The position numbers were made by a program, and so were the translations under genes. Below the pieces are notes generated by a model. The model was not told where the DNA came from and made no database searches. It saw only the letters and a list, made by a program, of their open reading frames with translations. 64,000 nt of DNA from Pseudomonas azadiae (GTDB lineage Bacteria; Pseudomonadota; Gammaproteobacteria; Pseudomonadales; Pseudomonadaceae), in the NCBI RefSeq assembly GCF_019145355.1, contig NZ_JAHSTY010000001.1:1116001-1180000 (forward strand), given 5' to 3'. Shown here one piece after another: positions 46,017 to 53,958 of this stretch (position 1 is its first letter; each line of letters begins with the position of its first letter).

Positions 46017-46217
46017 ATGGGATTTGAATTCGATGCGGGCACTATCCGCGGCCTCGGCACGCTGGTGGTCGCCATCGCCTTTATCGGCCTGTCGCTGTGG
46101 GTATTCAACAACCGGCGCAATGCGGAATTCGAGGAAGCGCGCCTGCTGCCCTTCGCCGACGAACCTGCGCCATCCGACGCCCACCAAGAGCCTGCAACAA
46201 GGAGCAATCGGCCATGA
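46017..46217 (+). CDS. ccoQ: cbb3 oxidase small subunit CcoQ (first copy)
   Basis: The 66-residue single-span protein ([20 protein letters not shown]) has a charged tail that includes [12 protein letters not shown], the usual CcoQ end. It stabilises the cbb3 complex. Its stop overlaps the ccoP start (ATGA). Confidence 0.92.
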   Translation: MGFEFDAGTIRGLGTLVVAIAFIGLSLWVFNNRRNAEFEEARLLPFADEPAPSDAHQEPATRSNRP

Positions 46218-47161
46218 CCACTTTTTGGAGTACATGGATCTGCGTACTGACCCTCGGCAGCCTGATCGGCCTGACCTGGCTCTTGATCGGCACCCGCAAG
46301 GGCGAGACCAAGGGCAGCGTCGACCAGACCATGGGCCACGCCTTCGACGGGATCGAGGAATACGACAACCCGCTGCCCCAGTGGTGGTTCATGCTGTTCG
46401 CCGGCACCCTGGTGTTTGCGGTCGGCTACCTGATCCTCTACCCGGGCCTGGGCAACTGGAAGGGCGTGTTGCCAGGCTATGAAGACGGCTGGACCTCGGC
46501 CAAGGAGTGGGACAAGGAGATGGCCAAGGCCGACACCAGGTTCGGACCGATCTTTGCCAAGTTCTCGGCCATGCCGGTGGAAGAGGTTGCCAAAGACCCG
46601 CAAGCCTTGAAAATGGGCGGCCGCCTGTTTGCCTCCAACTGCGCGGTGTGCCACGGCTCGGACGCCAAGGGCGCGTTTGGTTTCCCGAACCTGGCGGACA
46701 ACATCTGGCGCTGGGGCGGTTCGGCCGAAGCGATCAAGACCACCATCCTCAACGGCCGTCACGCGGCAATGCCGGCCTGGGGTGACATGCTCGGCGACGA
46801 GGGTGTGAAAAACGTCGCCGCCTATGTGCGTCATGACCTGGCCAAGCTGCCATTGCCGGCCGACAGCCGCGCCGACCTGGCGGCAGGCCAAGCGGCATTC
46901 ACCACCACCTGCGTCGCCTGCCATGGCGCTGAAGGCCACGGCATGCAAGCCATGGGTGCACCCGACCTGACCAAACCGGGCGGTTATATCTACGGCACCA
47001 GCCTGGCGCAGCTGCAGCAGACCATCCGTCACGGCCGCCAAGGCCAGATGCCCGCGCAGGAAGTGCTGCAAGGCAATGACAAGGTGCACCTGCTGGCGGC
47101 CTATGTTTACAGCCTGTCCCACAACGCAGATGGCGCAACGCCGGAAAGCCAAGCCCAATAA
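46214..47161 (+). CDS. ccoP: cbb3 oxidase subunit III, di-heme cytochrome c (first copy)
   Basis: The 315-residue protein has two N-terminal membrane segments ([19 protein letters not shown] and [20 protein letters not shown]) and two cytochrome c domains with heme motifs CAVCH near 142 and CVACH near 230. It receives electrons from soluble cytochrome c. It overlaps ccoQ by four bases. An inverted repeat follows the stop. Confidence 0.94.
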   Translation: MTTFWSTWICVLTLGSLIGLTWLLIGTRKGETKGSVDQTMGHAFDGIEEYDNPLPQWWFMLFAGTLVFAVGYLILYPGLGNWKGVLPGYEDGWTSAKEWDKEMAKADTRFGPIFAKFSAMPVEEVAKDPQALKMGGRLFASNCAVCHGSDAKGAFGFPNLADNIWRWGGSAEAIKTTILNGRHAAMPAWGDMLGDEGVKNVAAYVRHDLAKLPLPADSRADLAAGQAAFTTTCVACHGAEGHGMQAMGAPDLTKPGGYIYGTSLAQLQQTIRHGRQGQMPAQEVLQGNDKVHLLAAYVYSLSHNADGATPESQAQ

Positions 47162-47168
47162 CCTCCGA

Positions 47169-47194
47169 TTGCCTCGCCTGATCAGGGGAGGCAA
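47169..47194 (+). terminator. Inverted repeat after the first cco operon, possible terminator
   Basis: TTGCCTC and GAGGCAA pair around CCTGATCAGG, itself a palindrome. A short T-rich run (CCTTTCTG) follows. It lies eight bases after the ccoP stop. Confidence 0.5.
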
Positions 47195-47204
47195 CCGGCC
47201 TTTC

Positions 47205-47303
47205 TGTAGGAGCGAGCTTGCTCGCGAAGAACCTGAGGATGCCGCGTTCATCCAGAATGAACGCGGCGCTCTTGAGCTCTTCGCGAGCAAGCTCGCTCCT
47301 ACA
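47205..47303. repeat. REP palindrome pair (TGTAGGAGCGAGCTTGCTCG type)
   Basis: Arms TGTAGGAGCGAGCTTGCTCG and complement lie between the two cco operons. The rest of the 459-base gap (47304-47620) holds the promoter of the second operon and no gene. Confidence 0.9.
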
Positions 47304-47523
47304 GTGGGTTGATACTGCGCGACCCAGTGTCGCACCCTTCCAAAGCACACCTTTCCCCCTGCGCCATTCGGGTCTACGCTTCCCTGCAAGCGGAGCGGTT
47401 CCGGCGTGCGCGACAAGCGCCGTTGCGACCCGAAAAAATTCCTGTCCACTCGATCAGCTTTCGATTTTGTGATTTGTCCTTACATCAAACATGGAAAGGG
47501 CGCAGAATCTGGCGTGGAACGCC

Positions 47524-47573
47524 TTGACGCACGTCAGCGTTGCGTTGCATTGGCCCCTCGCTTTCTACATACT
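47524..47573 (+). promoter_or_regulatory. Promoter of the second cco operon with a degenerate ANR box
   Basis: TTGACGCACGTCAG (47524-47537) matches eight of ten ANR positions. Downstream, TTGCAT (47545-47550) and CATACT (47568-47573) are 17 bases apart and could be a sigma-70 promoter of moderate strength. This suits an operon that is expressed in air with at most mild ANR control. Confidence 0.45.
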
Positions 47574-47620
47574 TGCGGCCGATTTTTACCTATAAAAAAA
47601 CTAAACCGTGGAACCTTAGA

Positions 47621-49063
47621 ATGAGCACAGCAATCAGTCCGACTGCTTATAACTATAAGGTAGTCCGCCAGTTCGCCATCATGACGGTGGTCTGGGGGAT
47701 CCTTGGCATGGGGCTCGGGGTGTTCATCGCCTCGCAACTGGTCTGGCCGGAATTGAATTTCGGCTTGCCATGGACGACCTTCGGTCGCCTGCGCCCGCTG
47801 CACACCAACCTGGTGATCTTCGCCTTCGGCGGATGTGCATTGTTTGCCACCTCCTACTATGTCGTGCAGCGAACCTGCCAGACGCGACTGATCTCCGACA
47901 GCCTTGCGGCCTTCACCTTCTGGGGCTGGCAAGCCGTCATCCTCGGCGCCATCGTCACCCTGCCGCTGGGTTACACCACCACCAAGGAATACGCCGAGCT
48001 CGAATGGCCCATCGCCATTTTGCTCGCCATTGTCTGGGTGACCTACGCGGTGGTGTTCTTCGGCACCATTGTCAAGCGCAAGACCAAGCACATCTATGTG
48101 GGCAACTGGTTCTACGGCGCTTTTATTTTGGTCACGGCGATGCTGCACATCGTCAACCACGCCTCGTTGCCGGTCAGCCTGTTCAAGTCCTACTCGGCTT
48201 ATTCCGGTGCGACGGATGCGATGATCCAGTGGTGGTACGGGCATAACGCTGTAGGTTTTTTCCTGACCACCGGTTTCCTCGGGATGATGTACTACTTCGT
48301 GCCCAAGCAGGCCGAACGTCCTATTTACTCGTATCGCCTGTCCATCGTGCATTTCTGGGCGCTGATCACTCTGTATATCTGGGCAGGCCCGCATCACCTG
48401 CACTACACCGCGCTGCCGGATTGGGCGCAGTCCCTGGGCATGGCGATGTCGATCATCCTGCTGGCGCCAAGCTGGGGCGGCATGATCAACGGCATGATGA
48501 CCCTGTCGGGCGCCTGGCATAAGCTGCGCACCGACCCGATCCTGCGCTTCCTCGTGGTCTCGCTGGCGTTCTATGGCATGTCGACCTTCGAAGGGCCGAT
48601 GATGGCCATCAAGACCGTCAACTCGCTGTCCCACTACACCGACTGGACCATCGGCCACGTACACGCCGGCGCGCTCGGCTGGGTCGCCATGATCTCAATC
48701 GGCGCGCTGTACCACATGATCCCCAAACTGTTCGGCCGTGCGCAGATGCACAGCGTCGCGCTGATCAACACGCACTTCTGGCTGGCCACCATCGGCACCG
48801 TGCTCTACATAGCCTCGATGTGGGTCAACGGCATCACCCAGGGCCTGATGTGGCGTGCGATCAACGATGACGGCACCCTCACCTACTCCTTCGTCGAAGC
48901 ACTGCAAGCCAGCCACCCGGGCTTTATCGTCCGCGCCCTGGGCGGTGCGTTCTTTGCCACCGGCATGCTGTTCATGGCCTACAACGTCTGGCGCACGGTG
49001 CGTGCTTCCGACCCTGCGCAGGCTGAAGCCGCCGCCAAGATTGCCGTTGTGGGAGCCCACTGA
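47621..49063 (+). CDS. ccoN: cbb3-type cytochrome c oxidase subunit I (second copy)
   Basis: The 480-residue subunit has the same heme-copper motifs as the first copy ([32 protein letters not shown]) and the same membrane layout. It heads the operon next to ccoG, so by order it corresponds to the constitutive cco-1 of P. aeruginosa. Differences from the first copy cluster at the N-terminus, in the middle around [19 protein letters not shown], and at the C-terminus. Its stop overlaps ccoO by one base (TGATG). Confidence 0.95.
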   Translation: MSTAISPTAYNYKVVRQFAIMTVVWGILGMGLGVFIASQLVWPELNFGLPWTTFGRLRPLHTNLVIFAFGGCALFATSYYVVQRTCQTRLISDSLAAFTFWGWQAVILGAIVTLPLGYTTTKEYAELEWPIAILLAIVWVTYAVVFFGTIVKRKTKHIYVGNWFYGAFILVTAMLHIVNHASLPVSLFKSYSAYSGATDAMIQWWYGHNAVGFFLTTGFLGMMYYFVPKQAERPIYSYRLSIVHFWALITLYIWAGPHHLHYTALPDWAQSLGMAMSIILLAPSWGGMINGMMTLSGAWHKLRTDPILRFLVVSLAFYGMSTFEGPMMAIKTVNSLSHYTDWTIGHVHAGALGWVAMISIGALYHMIPKLFGRAQMHSVALINTHFWLATIGTVLYIASMWVNGITQGLMWRAINDDGTLTYSFVEALQASHPGFIVRALGGAFFATGMLFMAYNVWRTVRASDPAQAEAAAKIAVVGAH

Positions 49064-49671
49064 TGAAGCATGAAGTCGTCGAGAAGAATATCGGTCTGCT
49101 GGCCTTCTTCATGGTTATTGCCGTGAGTATCGGTGGCTTGACCCAGATCGTGCCGCTGTTTTTCCAGGACGTGACCAATAAACCGGTCGAAGGCATGAAG
49201 CCCCGCACCGCCCTTGAACTGGAAGGGCGCGACGTCTACATCGCCAACGGTTGCGTCGGCTGCCATTCGCAGATGATCCGCCCGTTCCGTGCCGAAACCG
49301 AACGCTACGGCCATTACTCGGTCGCCGGTGAAAGCGTGTGGGACCACCCATTCCTGTGGGGTTCCAAACGCACCGGCCCGGACCTGGCCCGTGTCGGCGG
49401 TCGTTACTCCGACGACTGGCAACGCGCGCACTTGTACAACCCACGCAACGTCGTGCCTGAATCGAAAATGCCGGCGTACCCGTTCCTCGTGGAAAACAAG
49501 CTCGACGGCAAGGACACCGCCAAGAAGATGGAAGTGCTGCGCACCCTGGGCGTGCCCTACACCGACGAAGACATCGCCGGTGCGGCCGCCGCCGTGAAGG
49601 GCAAGACCGAAATGGACGCATTGGTGGCCTACCTGCAGGGCCTGGGCACCATCATCAAAAGCAAACGGTGA
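49063..49671 (+). CDS. ccoO: cbb3 oxidase subunit II, mono-heme cytochrome c (second copy)
   Basis: The 202-residue protein has the membrane anchor ([20 protein letters not shown]) and the heme motif CVGCH near residue 66. The start ATG overlaps the ccoN stop, so translation is probably coupled. It differs from the first copy mainly in the anchor and in the stretch [17 protein letters not shown]. Confidence 0.94.
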   Translation: MKHEVVEKNIGLLAFFMVIAVSIGGLTQIVPLFFQDVTNKPVEGMKPRTALELEGRDVYIANGCVGCHSQMIRPFRAETERYGHYSVAGESVWDHPFLWGSKRTGPDLARVGGRYSDDWQRAHLYNPRNVVPESKMPAYPFLVENKLDGKDTAKKMEVLRTLGVPYTDEDIAGAAAAVKGKTEMDALVAYLQGLGTIIKSKR

Positions 49672-49677
49672 TTCTTC

Positions 49678-49863
49678 ATGGATATCGGGATGATTCGTGG
49701 GCTGGGCACCGTTGTGGTGATGGTGGCCTTTATCGGCCTGGCGCTGTGGGTGTTCAGCCCCAAGCGCAAGTCGGAGTTTGAAGACGCGACCTTGCTGCCC
49801 TTTGCGGATGATCCCGAAGCCATCAAGCACGTCGAGCAAGCTTCTAGGAGTAATAAAGAATGA
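49678..49863 (+). CDS. ccoQ: cbb3 oxidase small subunit CcoQ (second copy)
   Basis: The 61-residue single-span protein ([20 protein letters not shown]) ends with a charged tail ([14 protein letters not shown]). It overlaps ccoP by four bases (ATGA), as in the first operon. Confidence 0.92.
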   Translation: MDIGMIRGLGTVVVMVAFIGLALWVFSPKRKSEFEDATLLPFADDPEAIKHVEQASRSNKE

Positions 49864-50834
49864 CTACGTTCTGGAGTCTGTACGTCACAGTCCTGAGCCT
49901 GGGTACCATCTTCGCCCTGACCTGGCTGCTGCTGTCGACCCGCAAGGGCCAGCGCGCCGAGCAGACCGACGAGACTGTCGGCCACTCGTTCGACGGCATC
50001 GAGGAGTACGACAACCCGCTGCCCAAGTGGTGGTTCATGCTGTTCGTCGGCACCATCATTTTCGCCCTCGGCTACCTGGTGCTGTACCCGGGCCTGGGCA
50101 ATTGGAAGGGCCTGCTGCCGGGCTACAACTACCTCGACAACGACAAGCAAACCCCTTTCGCCAACGGCCAGACCGGCTGGACCGGCGTGCATGAATGGGA
50201 AAAGGAAATGGCCAGGTCGGAGGCCAAGTTCGGGCCGATCTTCGCCAAGTTCGCCTCGATGCCGATTGAAGAAGTCGCCAAGGACCCGCAAGCCTTGAAG
50301 ATGGGTGGCCGGCTGTTCGCTTCCAACTGCTCGGTGTGCCATGGTTCCGACGCCAAGGGCGCCTATGGTTTCCCCAACCTGACCGACGCCGACTGGCGCT
50401 GGGGTGGCGAGCCGGCCACCATCAAGGAAACCATCATGAAGGGCCGCCACGCGGTGATGCCGGGCTGGCTGGATATCCTGAAGGAACAGGGCGTCAGCGA
50501 CGTAGCCGCCTTCGTGCTGACCAACCTCGACGGTCGCAAACTGCCGGAAGGCGTCAAGGCTGATGTCGCCAACGGCGAAAAACTCTTCGCCGCCAACTGC
50601 GTGGCCTGCCACGGCCCCGCCGGCAAAGGCACCCCGGCCATGGGCGCGCCCGATCTGACCCACCCGGCTGCCTTCATCTACGGTTCGAGCTTCGCCCAAC
50701 TGCAACAGACCATTCGCTGGGGCCGCCAGGGCCAGATGCCGGCGCAGGAACAGCTGCAGGGCAATGACAAGGTGCATTTGCTCGCGGCGTATGTGTACAG
50801 CTTGTCCCATGGGGAGAAGAAGGCTGCGCAATAG
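49860..50834 (+). CDS. ccoP: cbb3 oxidase subunit III, di-heme cytochrome c (second copy)
   Basis: The 324-residue protein has two membrane segments ([20 protein letters not shown] and [20 protein letters not shown]) and two heme motifs, CSVCH near 150 and CVACH near 239. Compared with the first copy it has an insertion of about nine residues after the second segment ([13 protein letters not shown]). A strong terminator follows, so ccoG is not simply read through. Confidence 0.94.
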   Translation: MTTFWSLYVTVLSLGTIFALTWLLLSTRKGQRAEQTDETVGHSFDGIEEYDNPLPKWWFMLFVGTIIFALGYLVLYPGLGNWKGLLPGYNYLDNDKQTPFANGQTGWTGVHEWEKEMARSEAKFGPIFAKFASMPIEEVAKDPQALKMGGRLFASNCSVCHGSDAKGAYGFPNLTDADWRWGGEPATIKETIMKGRHAVMPGWLDILKEQGVSDVAAFVLTNLDGRKLPEGVKADVANGEKLFAANCVACHGPAGKGTPAMGAPDLTHPAAFIYGSSFAQLQQTIRWGRQGQMPAQEQLQGNDKVHLLAAYVYSLSHGEKKAAQ

Positions 50835-50848
50835 CAAGGTCGTCAAAA

Positions 50849-50889
50849 CAATAAAGCCCCGCGCAGCATGAACTGACGGGGCTTTATTG
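50849..50889. terminator. Rho-independent terminator after the second cco operon
   Basis: Stem AATAAAGCCCC/GGGGCTTTATT encloses about 17 bases and is followed by T-rich sequence. It ends transcripts of the second cco operon before the toxin-antitoxin genes. Confidence 0.88.
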
Positions 50890-51000
50890 TTTCCGGTTTC
50901 GGGCGCTTCGATGCGCTACCGCTTGTAACCTTGGACTTGTCGCGCACAGGCACCAAGTAGTAACGTGTCTACATATATTCTACGAAGGGGGAATCACCCC

Positions 51001-51255
51001 ATGACCATCACTACCATTTCCAGCCGCGAATTCAACCAAGACACAAGTGGTGCCAAAAAAGCCGCGCGCCACGGCCCGGTTTTCATCACTGATCGCGGCA
51101 AGCCTGCCCATGTACTGCTAAGCATTGAGGATTACCAGAAATTGACAGGTCTCAATGCTGACATCGTTGACCTGCTGGTGATGCCAGAAGCGGCCGAGAT
51201 CGACTTCCAAACCGAACGCGCCGTGATCACTCATCGACCCGTGGACCTCTCTTGA
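51001..51255 (+). CDS. Phd/YefM-family antitoxin
   Basis: The 84-residue protein begins ITTISSREFNQDTSGAKKAA, the Phd/YefM DNA-binding fold with GPVFITDRGKPAHVLLSIED near residue 25-45, and has an acidic C-terminal part (MPEAAEIDFQTERAVI) that should wrap the toxin. GGGGG precedes the ATG. Stop and toxin start overlap (TGATG), so the pair is co-translated. Phd-type antitoxins also repress their own promoter. Confidence 0.9.
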   Translation: MTITTISSREFNQDTSGAKKAARHGPVFITDRGKPAHVLLSIEDYQKLTGLNADIVDLLVMPEAAEIDFQTERAVITHRPVDLS

Positions 51256-51665
51256 TGTATCTACTCGACACCAACGTTATCTCTGAACTTCGTAAACCCC
51301 AGGCCGATGCAAATGTGGTCGCTTGGGCCAAAAGTGTCATGGCGCCGCGCATGTTCATCTCAGCGATTACGCTCAAGGAACTGGAAACCGGAGTGTTGCG
51401 CATTGAGCGTCGTGACCCGGCCCAGGGGAACGTATTGCGGACCTGGCTCAAGCGCCATGTGCTACCCGCCTTTGATGCCAGAATCCTGCCCGTGGATGCT
51501 GCAGTCGCATTACGATGCGCACACCTGCATGTACCGGATCGAGTCAATGAAAGTGATTCGCTGATCGCTGCGACTGCTCTGGTTCATGGGCTCACCGTTG
51601 TTACGCGCAATGTCAGCGATTTCAGATCCAGCGGTGTTCCACTGATTAATCCATGGGACGAATGA
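51255..51665 (+). CDS. VapC-like PIN-domain toxin (ribonuclease)
   Basis: The 136-residue PIN-domain protein has the acidic active-site residues Asp5 in LLDTNVISE, Glu42/Glu44 in ITLKELE, and Asp in NESDSLIAATALVHG near residue 100, followed by TRNVSDF. These bind metal for RNA cleavage; most VapC toxins cut tRNA or rRNA. The partner antitoxin is the Phd-type gene upstream. The pair sits between the second cco operon and ccoG, out of keeping with its surroundings. Confidence 0.9.
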   Translation: MYLLDTNVISELRKPQADANVVAWAKSVMAPRMFISAITLKELETGVLRIERRDPAQGNVLRTWLKRHVLPAFDARILPVDAAVALRCAHLHVPDRVNESDSLIAATALVHGLTVVTRNVSDFRSSGVPLINPWDE

Positions 51666-51705
51666 CCGGTTTGCCGGTGAAAACCGTCCATACTTGCCAA
51701 GTCAA

Positions 51706-51719
51706 TTGATCCAGATCAC
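51706..51719 (+). promoter_or_regulatory. Candidate ANR box upstream of ccoG
   Basis: TTGATCCAGATCAC matches nine of ten ANR consensus positions. It is centred about 160 bases before the ccoG start, beyond the toxin gene stop. The -10 element is unclear, so the actual start site would need mapping. Confidence 0.55.
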
Positions 51720-51872
51720 TTACACCATCAATTGACATCACCCAACGCGACCAAAGGTCGCACCCCTTGCGCACCGTCGGGGGCGTATCATTGGGCCACT
51801 GCAACACCCTTAATTTGACCCCGGTTGGCACGTACTGGCCGAGGCAAATCTCCACCGCCGTGGGATGCAATG

Positions 51873-53276
51873 ATGAGCGACCAGATACCGGTACATGACG
51901 TTACCTCGCCTGCCAAAACCGTAGACCTCTACGCTTCGCGAGAGAAGATCTATACCCGCGCCTTCACCGGCCTGTTCCGCAATTTGCGCATGCTCGGTGG
52001 CGCCGGATTGTTCCTGCTCTACTTCGGCACCGTGTGGCTGAACTGGGGTGGCCACCAGGCCGTGTGGTGGAACCTGCCGGAGCGTAAGTTCTTCATTTTC
52101 GGCGCGACCTTCTGGCCCCAGGACTTCATCCTGCTTTCGGGCATTCTTATCGTTGCGGCCTTTGGCCTGTTCTTTATCACTGTGTACGCCGGGCGCGTGT
52201 GGTGCGGCTATACCTGCCCGCAAAGCGTGTGGACGTGGATCTTCATGTGGTGCGAAAAAGTCACCGAGGGTGACCGCAACCAGCGCATCAAGCTCGACAA
52301 GGCGCCGATGAGCGCCAACAAATTCCTGCGCAAATTCAGCAAGCACACGCTGTGGCTATTGATCGGTTTTGTCACCGGGCTGACCTTTGTCGGGTACTTC
52401 TCGCCGATCCGCGAGCTGGTGTTCGAGTTCTTCACCGGGCAGGCCGATGGCTGGTCGTATTTCTGGGTCGGATTCTTTACCCTCGCCACCTATGGTAACG
52501 CCGGCTGGCTGCGCGAGCAGGTGTGCATCTACATGTGCCCGTACGCGCGGTTCCAGAGCGTGATGTTCGACAAAGACACCCTGATCGTCTCCTACGATCC
52601 ACGCCGTGGCGAAGTGCGCGGCCCACGTAAAAAAGGCGTCGACTACAAGGCCCAGGGCCTGGGCGATTGCATCGATTGCACGATGTGCGTGCAGGTGTGC
52701 CCGACCGGTATCGACATCCGCGACGGCCTGCAAATCGAGTGCATCGGCTGCGCCGCCTGTATCGATGCCTGCGACACCATCATGGACAAGATGGACTACC
52801 CGCGCGGCCTGATCAGCTACACCACCGAACATAACCTCTCCGGGCAGAAAACCCATAAACTGCGCCCGCGCCTGATCGGCTATGCCTTGGTGTTGCTGGC
52901 GATGATCAGCCTGTTGGTGGCGGCATTTTTCATGCGCTCACTGGTGGGTTTCGACGTCAGCAAGGACCGTGTGCTGTACCGCGAAAACGCCGAAGGCCGT
53001 ATCGAAAACGTCTACAGCCTGAAGATCATGAACAAGGACCAGCGCGACCATACCTATGTGCTTGATGCTGCGGGCCTGCCGGACCTCAAGCTGCAGGGCC
53101 GACGCGAAATCAAAGTGGCCGCCGGCGACATCGTCAGCCTGCCGGTGGAACTCTCGAGTGCGCCGGAGCAATTGCCGTCGAGCACCAACGAGGTGACGTT
53201 CATCCTCAAGGATGCCGACGACACCAGCGTCCAGATTGAAGCCAAGAGCCGATTCATCGGCCCACACGTTCGTTGA
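51873..53276 (+). CDS. ccoG: cbb3 oxidase assembly protein CcoG (FixG-like Fe-S protein)
   Basis: The 467-residue membrane protein has five hydrophobic segments, an early CGYTCPQSVW and a CIYMCPYARFQ motif, and two ferredoxin-type clusters (CIDCTMCVQVCPTG and CIGCAACIDAC) near residues 262-300. CcoG reduces copper for insertion into the cbb3 active site. Two adjacent ATGs exist; I use the second. It opens the assembly operon ccoG-H-I-S, with 14 bases to ccoH. Confidence 0.93.
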   Translation: MSDQIPVHDVTSPAKTVDLYASREKIYTRAFTGLFRNLRMLGGAGLFLLYFGTVWLNWGGHQAVWWNLPERKFFIFGATFWPQDFILLSGILIVAAFGLFFITVYAGRVWCGYTCPQSVWTWIFMWCEKVTEGDRNQRIKLDKAPMSANKFLRKFSKHTLWLLIGFVTGLTFVGYFSPIRELVFEFFTGQADGWSYFWVGFFTLATYGNAGWLREQVCIYMCPYARFQSVMFDKDTLIVSYDPRRGEVRGPRKKGVDYKAQGLGDCIDCTMCVQVCPTGIDIRDGLQIECIGCAACIDACDTIMDKMDYPRGLISYTTEHNLSGQKTHKLRPRLIGYALVLLAMISLLVAAFFMRSLVGFDVSKDRVLYRENAEGRIENVYSLKIMNKDQRDHTYVLDAAGLPDLKLQGRREIKVAAGDIVSLPVELSSAPEQLPSSTNEVTFILKDADDTSVQIEAKSRFIGPHVR

Positions 53277-53290
53277 ACAGGAACCCGACA

Positions 53291-53830
53291 ATGTCCGCAC
53301 CCACCGCCGCAAGCCCTTGGTACAAGCACCTCTGGCCCTGGATCATCATCGCGATCCTGGCCTGCTCGGTGACCTTGACCTTGTCCATGGTGACCATCGC
53401 GGTGAATAACCCGGACAACCTGGTCAATGACAACTACTACGAGGCCGGCAAAGGCATCAACCGCGCCCTGGACCGCGAGCGGCTGGCCCAGACCCTGCAA
53501 CTGCGCGCCAGGCTGCACCTGGATGAGTTGACCGGCGAAGTCGAGCTGAACCTGACCGGCTACAGCAACCCGAATACCCTGGAGTTGAACCTGATCTCCC
53601 CGACCCAGCCGGAGAAGGACCGCAAGATCAGCCTGGCGCGCAGCGACAGTGAGCCTGGCCGCTACATCGGCCAGGTCACCGACAAGGTCGAAGGCCGCCG
53701 TTTCGTGGAGCTATTGGGCGTGGAAGGCGACAAGACCTGGCGCCTGTTCGAGGAGGAAGAGGTGAGCCACGACAAGGACCTGCTCCTGGGTGATGAGCCG
53801 TTGCAGGGCGCCGAAGACCTGAAGAAGTAA
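53291..53830 (+). CDS. ccoH: cbb3 oxidase assembly protein CcoH (FixH-like)
   Basis: The 179-residue protein has one N-terminal membrane segment (WPWIIIAILACSVTLTLSMV) and a periplasmic domain (VNDNYYEAGKGINRALDRER), as in FixH proteins. It is a late assembly or stability partner of the cbb3 complex. It lies between ccoG and ccoI. AGGAA precedes the ATG at 53291. The gap to ccoI contains a half REP (about 53889-53925). Confidence 0.88.
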   Translation: MSAPTAASPWYKHLWPWIIIAILACSVTLTLSMVTIAVNNPDNLVNDNYYEAGKGINRALDRERLAQTLQLRARLHLDELTGEVELNLTGYSNPNTLELNLISPTQPEKDRKISLARSDSEPGRYIGQVTDKVEGRRFVELLGVEGDKTWRLFEEEEVSHDKDLLLGDEPLQGAEDLKK

Positions 53831-53958
53831 AACATTGCGCTTCGCGCATCGCGGGCAACCCCACCCCACATTTGGATTGCATTCCCCTGTGGGAGCGGCG
53901 GTGCGACGATTCGACTTGCCCGCGATGAGGTCCTCCCAGCCACCAAAGATTCCCAGCC

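Noticed and set aside
47455..47495. TTGTCCTTACATCAA as ANR box of the second cco operon
   Set aside because: The half-sites are one base too far apart and the left one matches poorly; the site at 47524-47537 is better.
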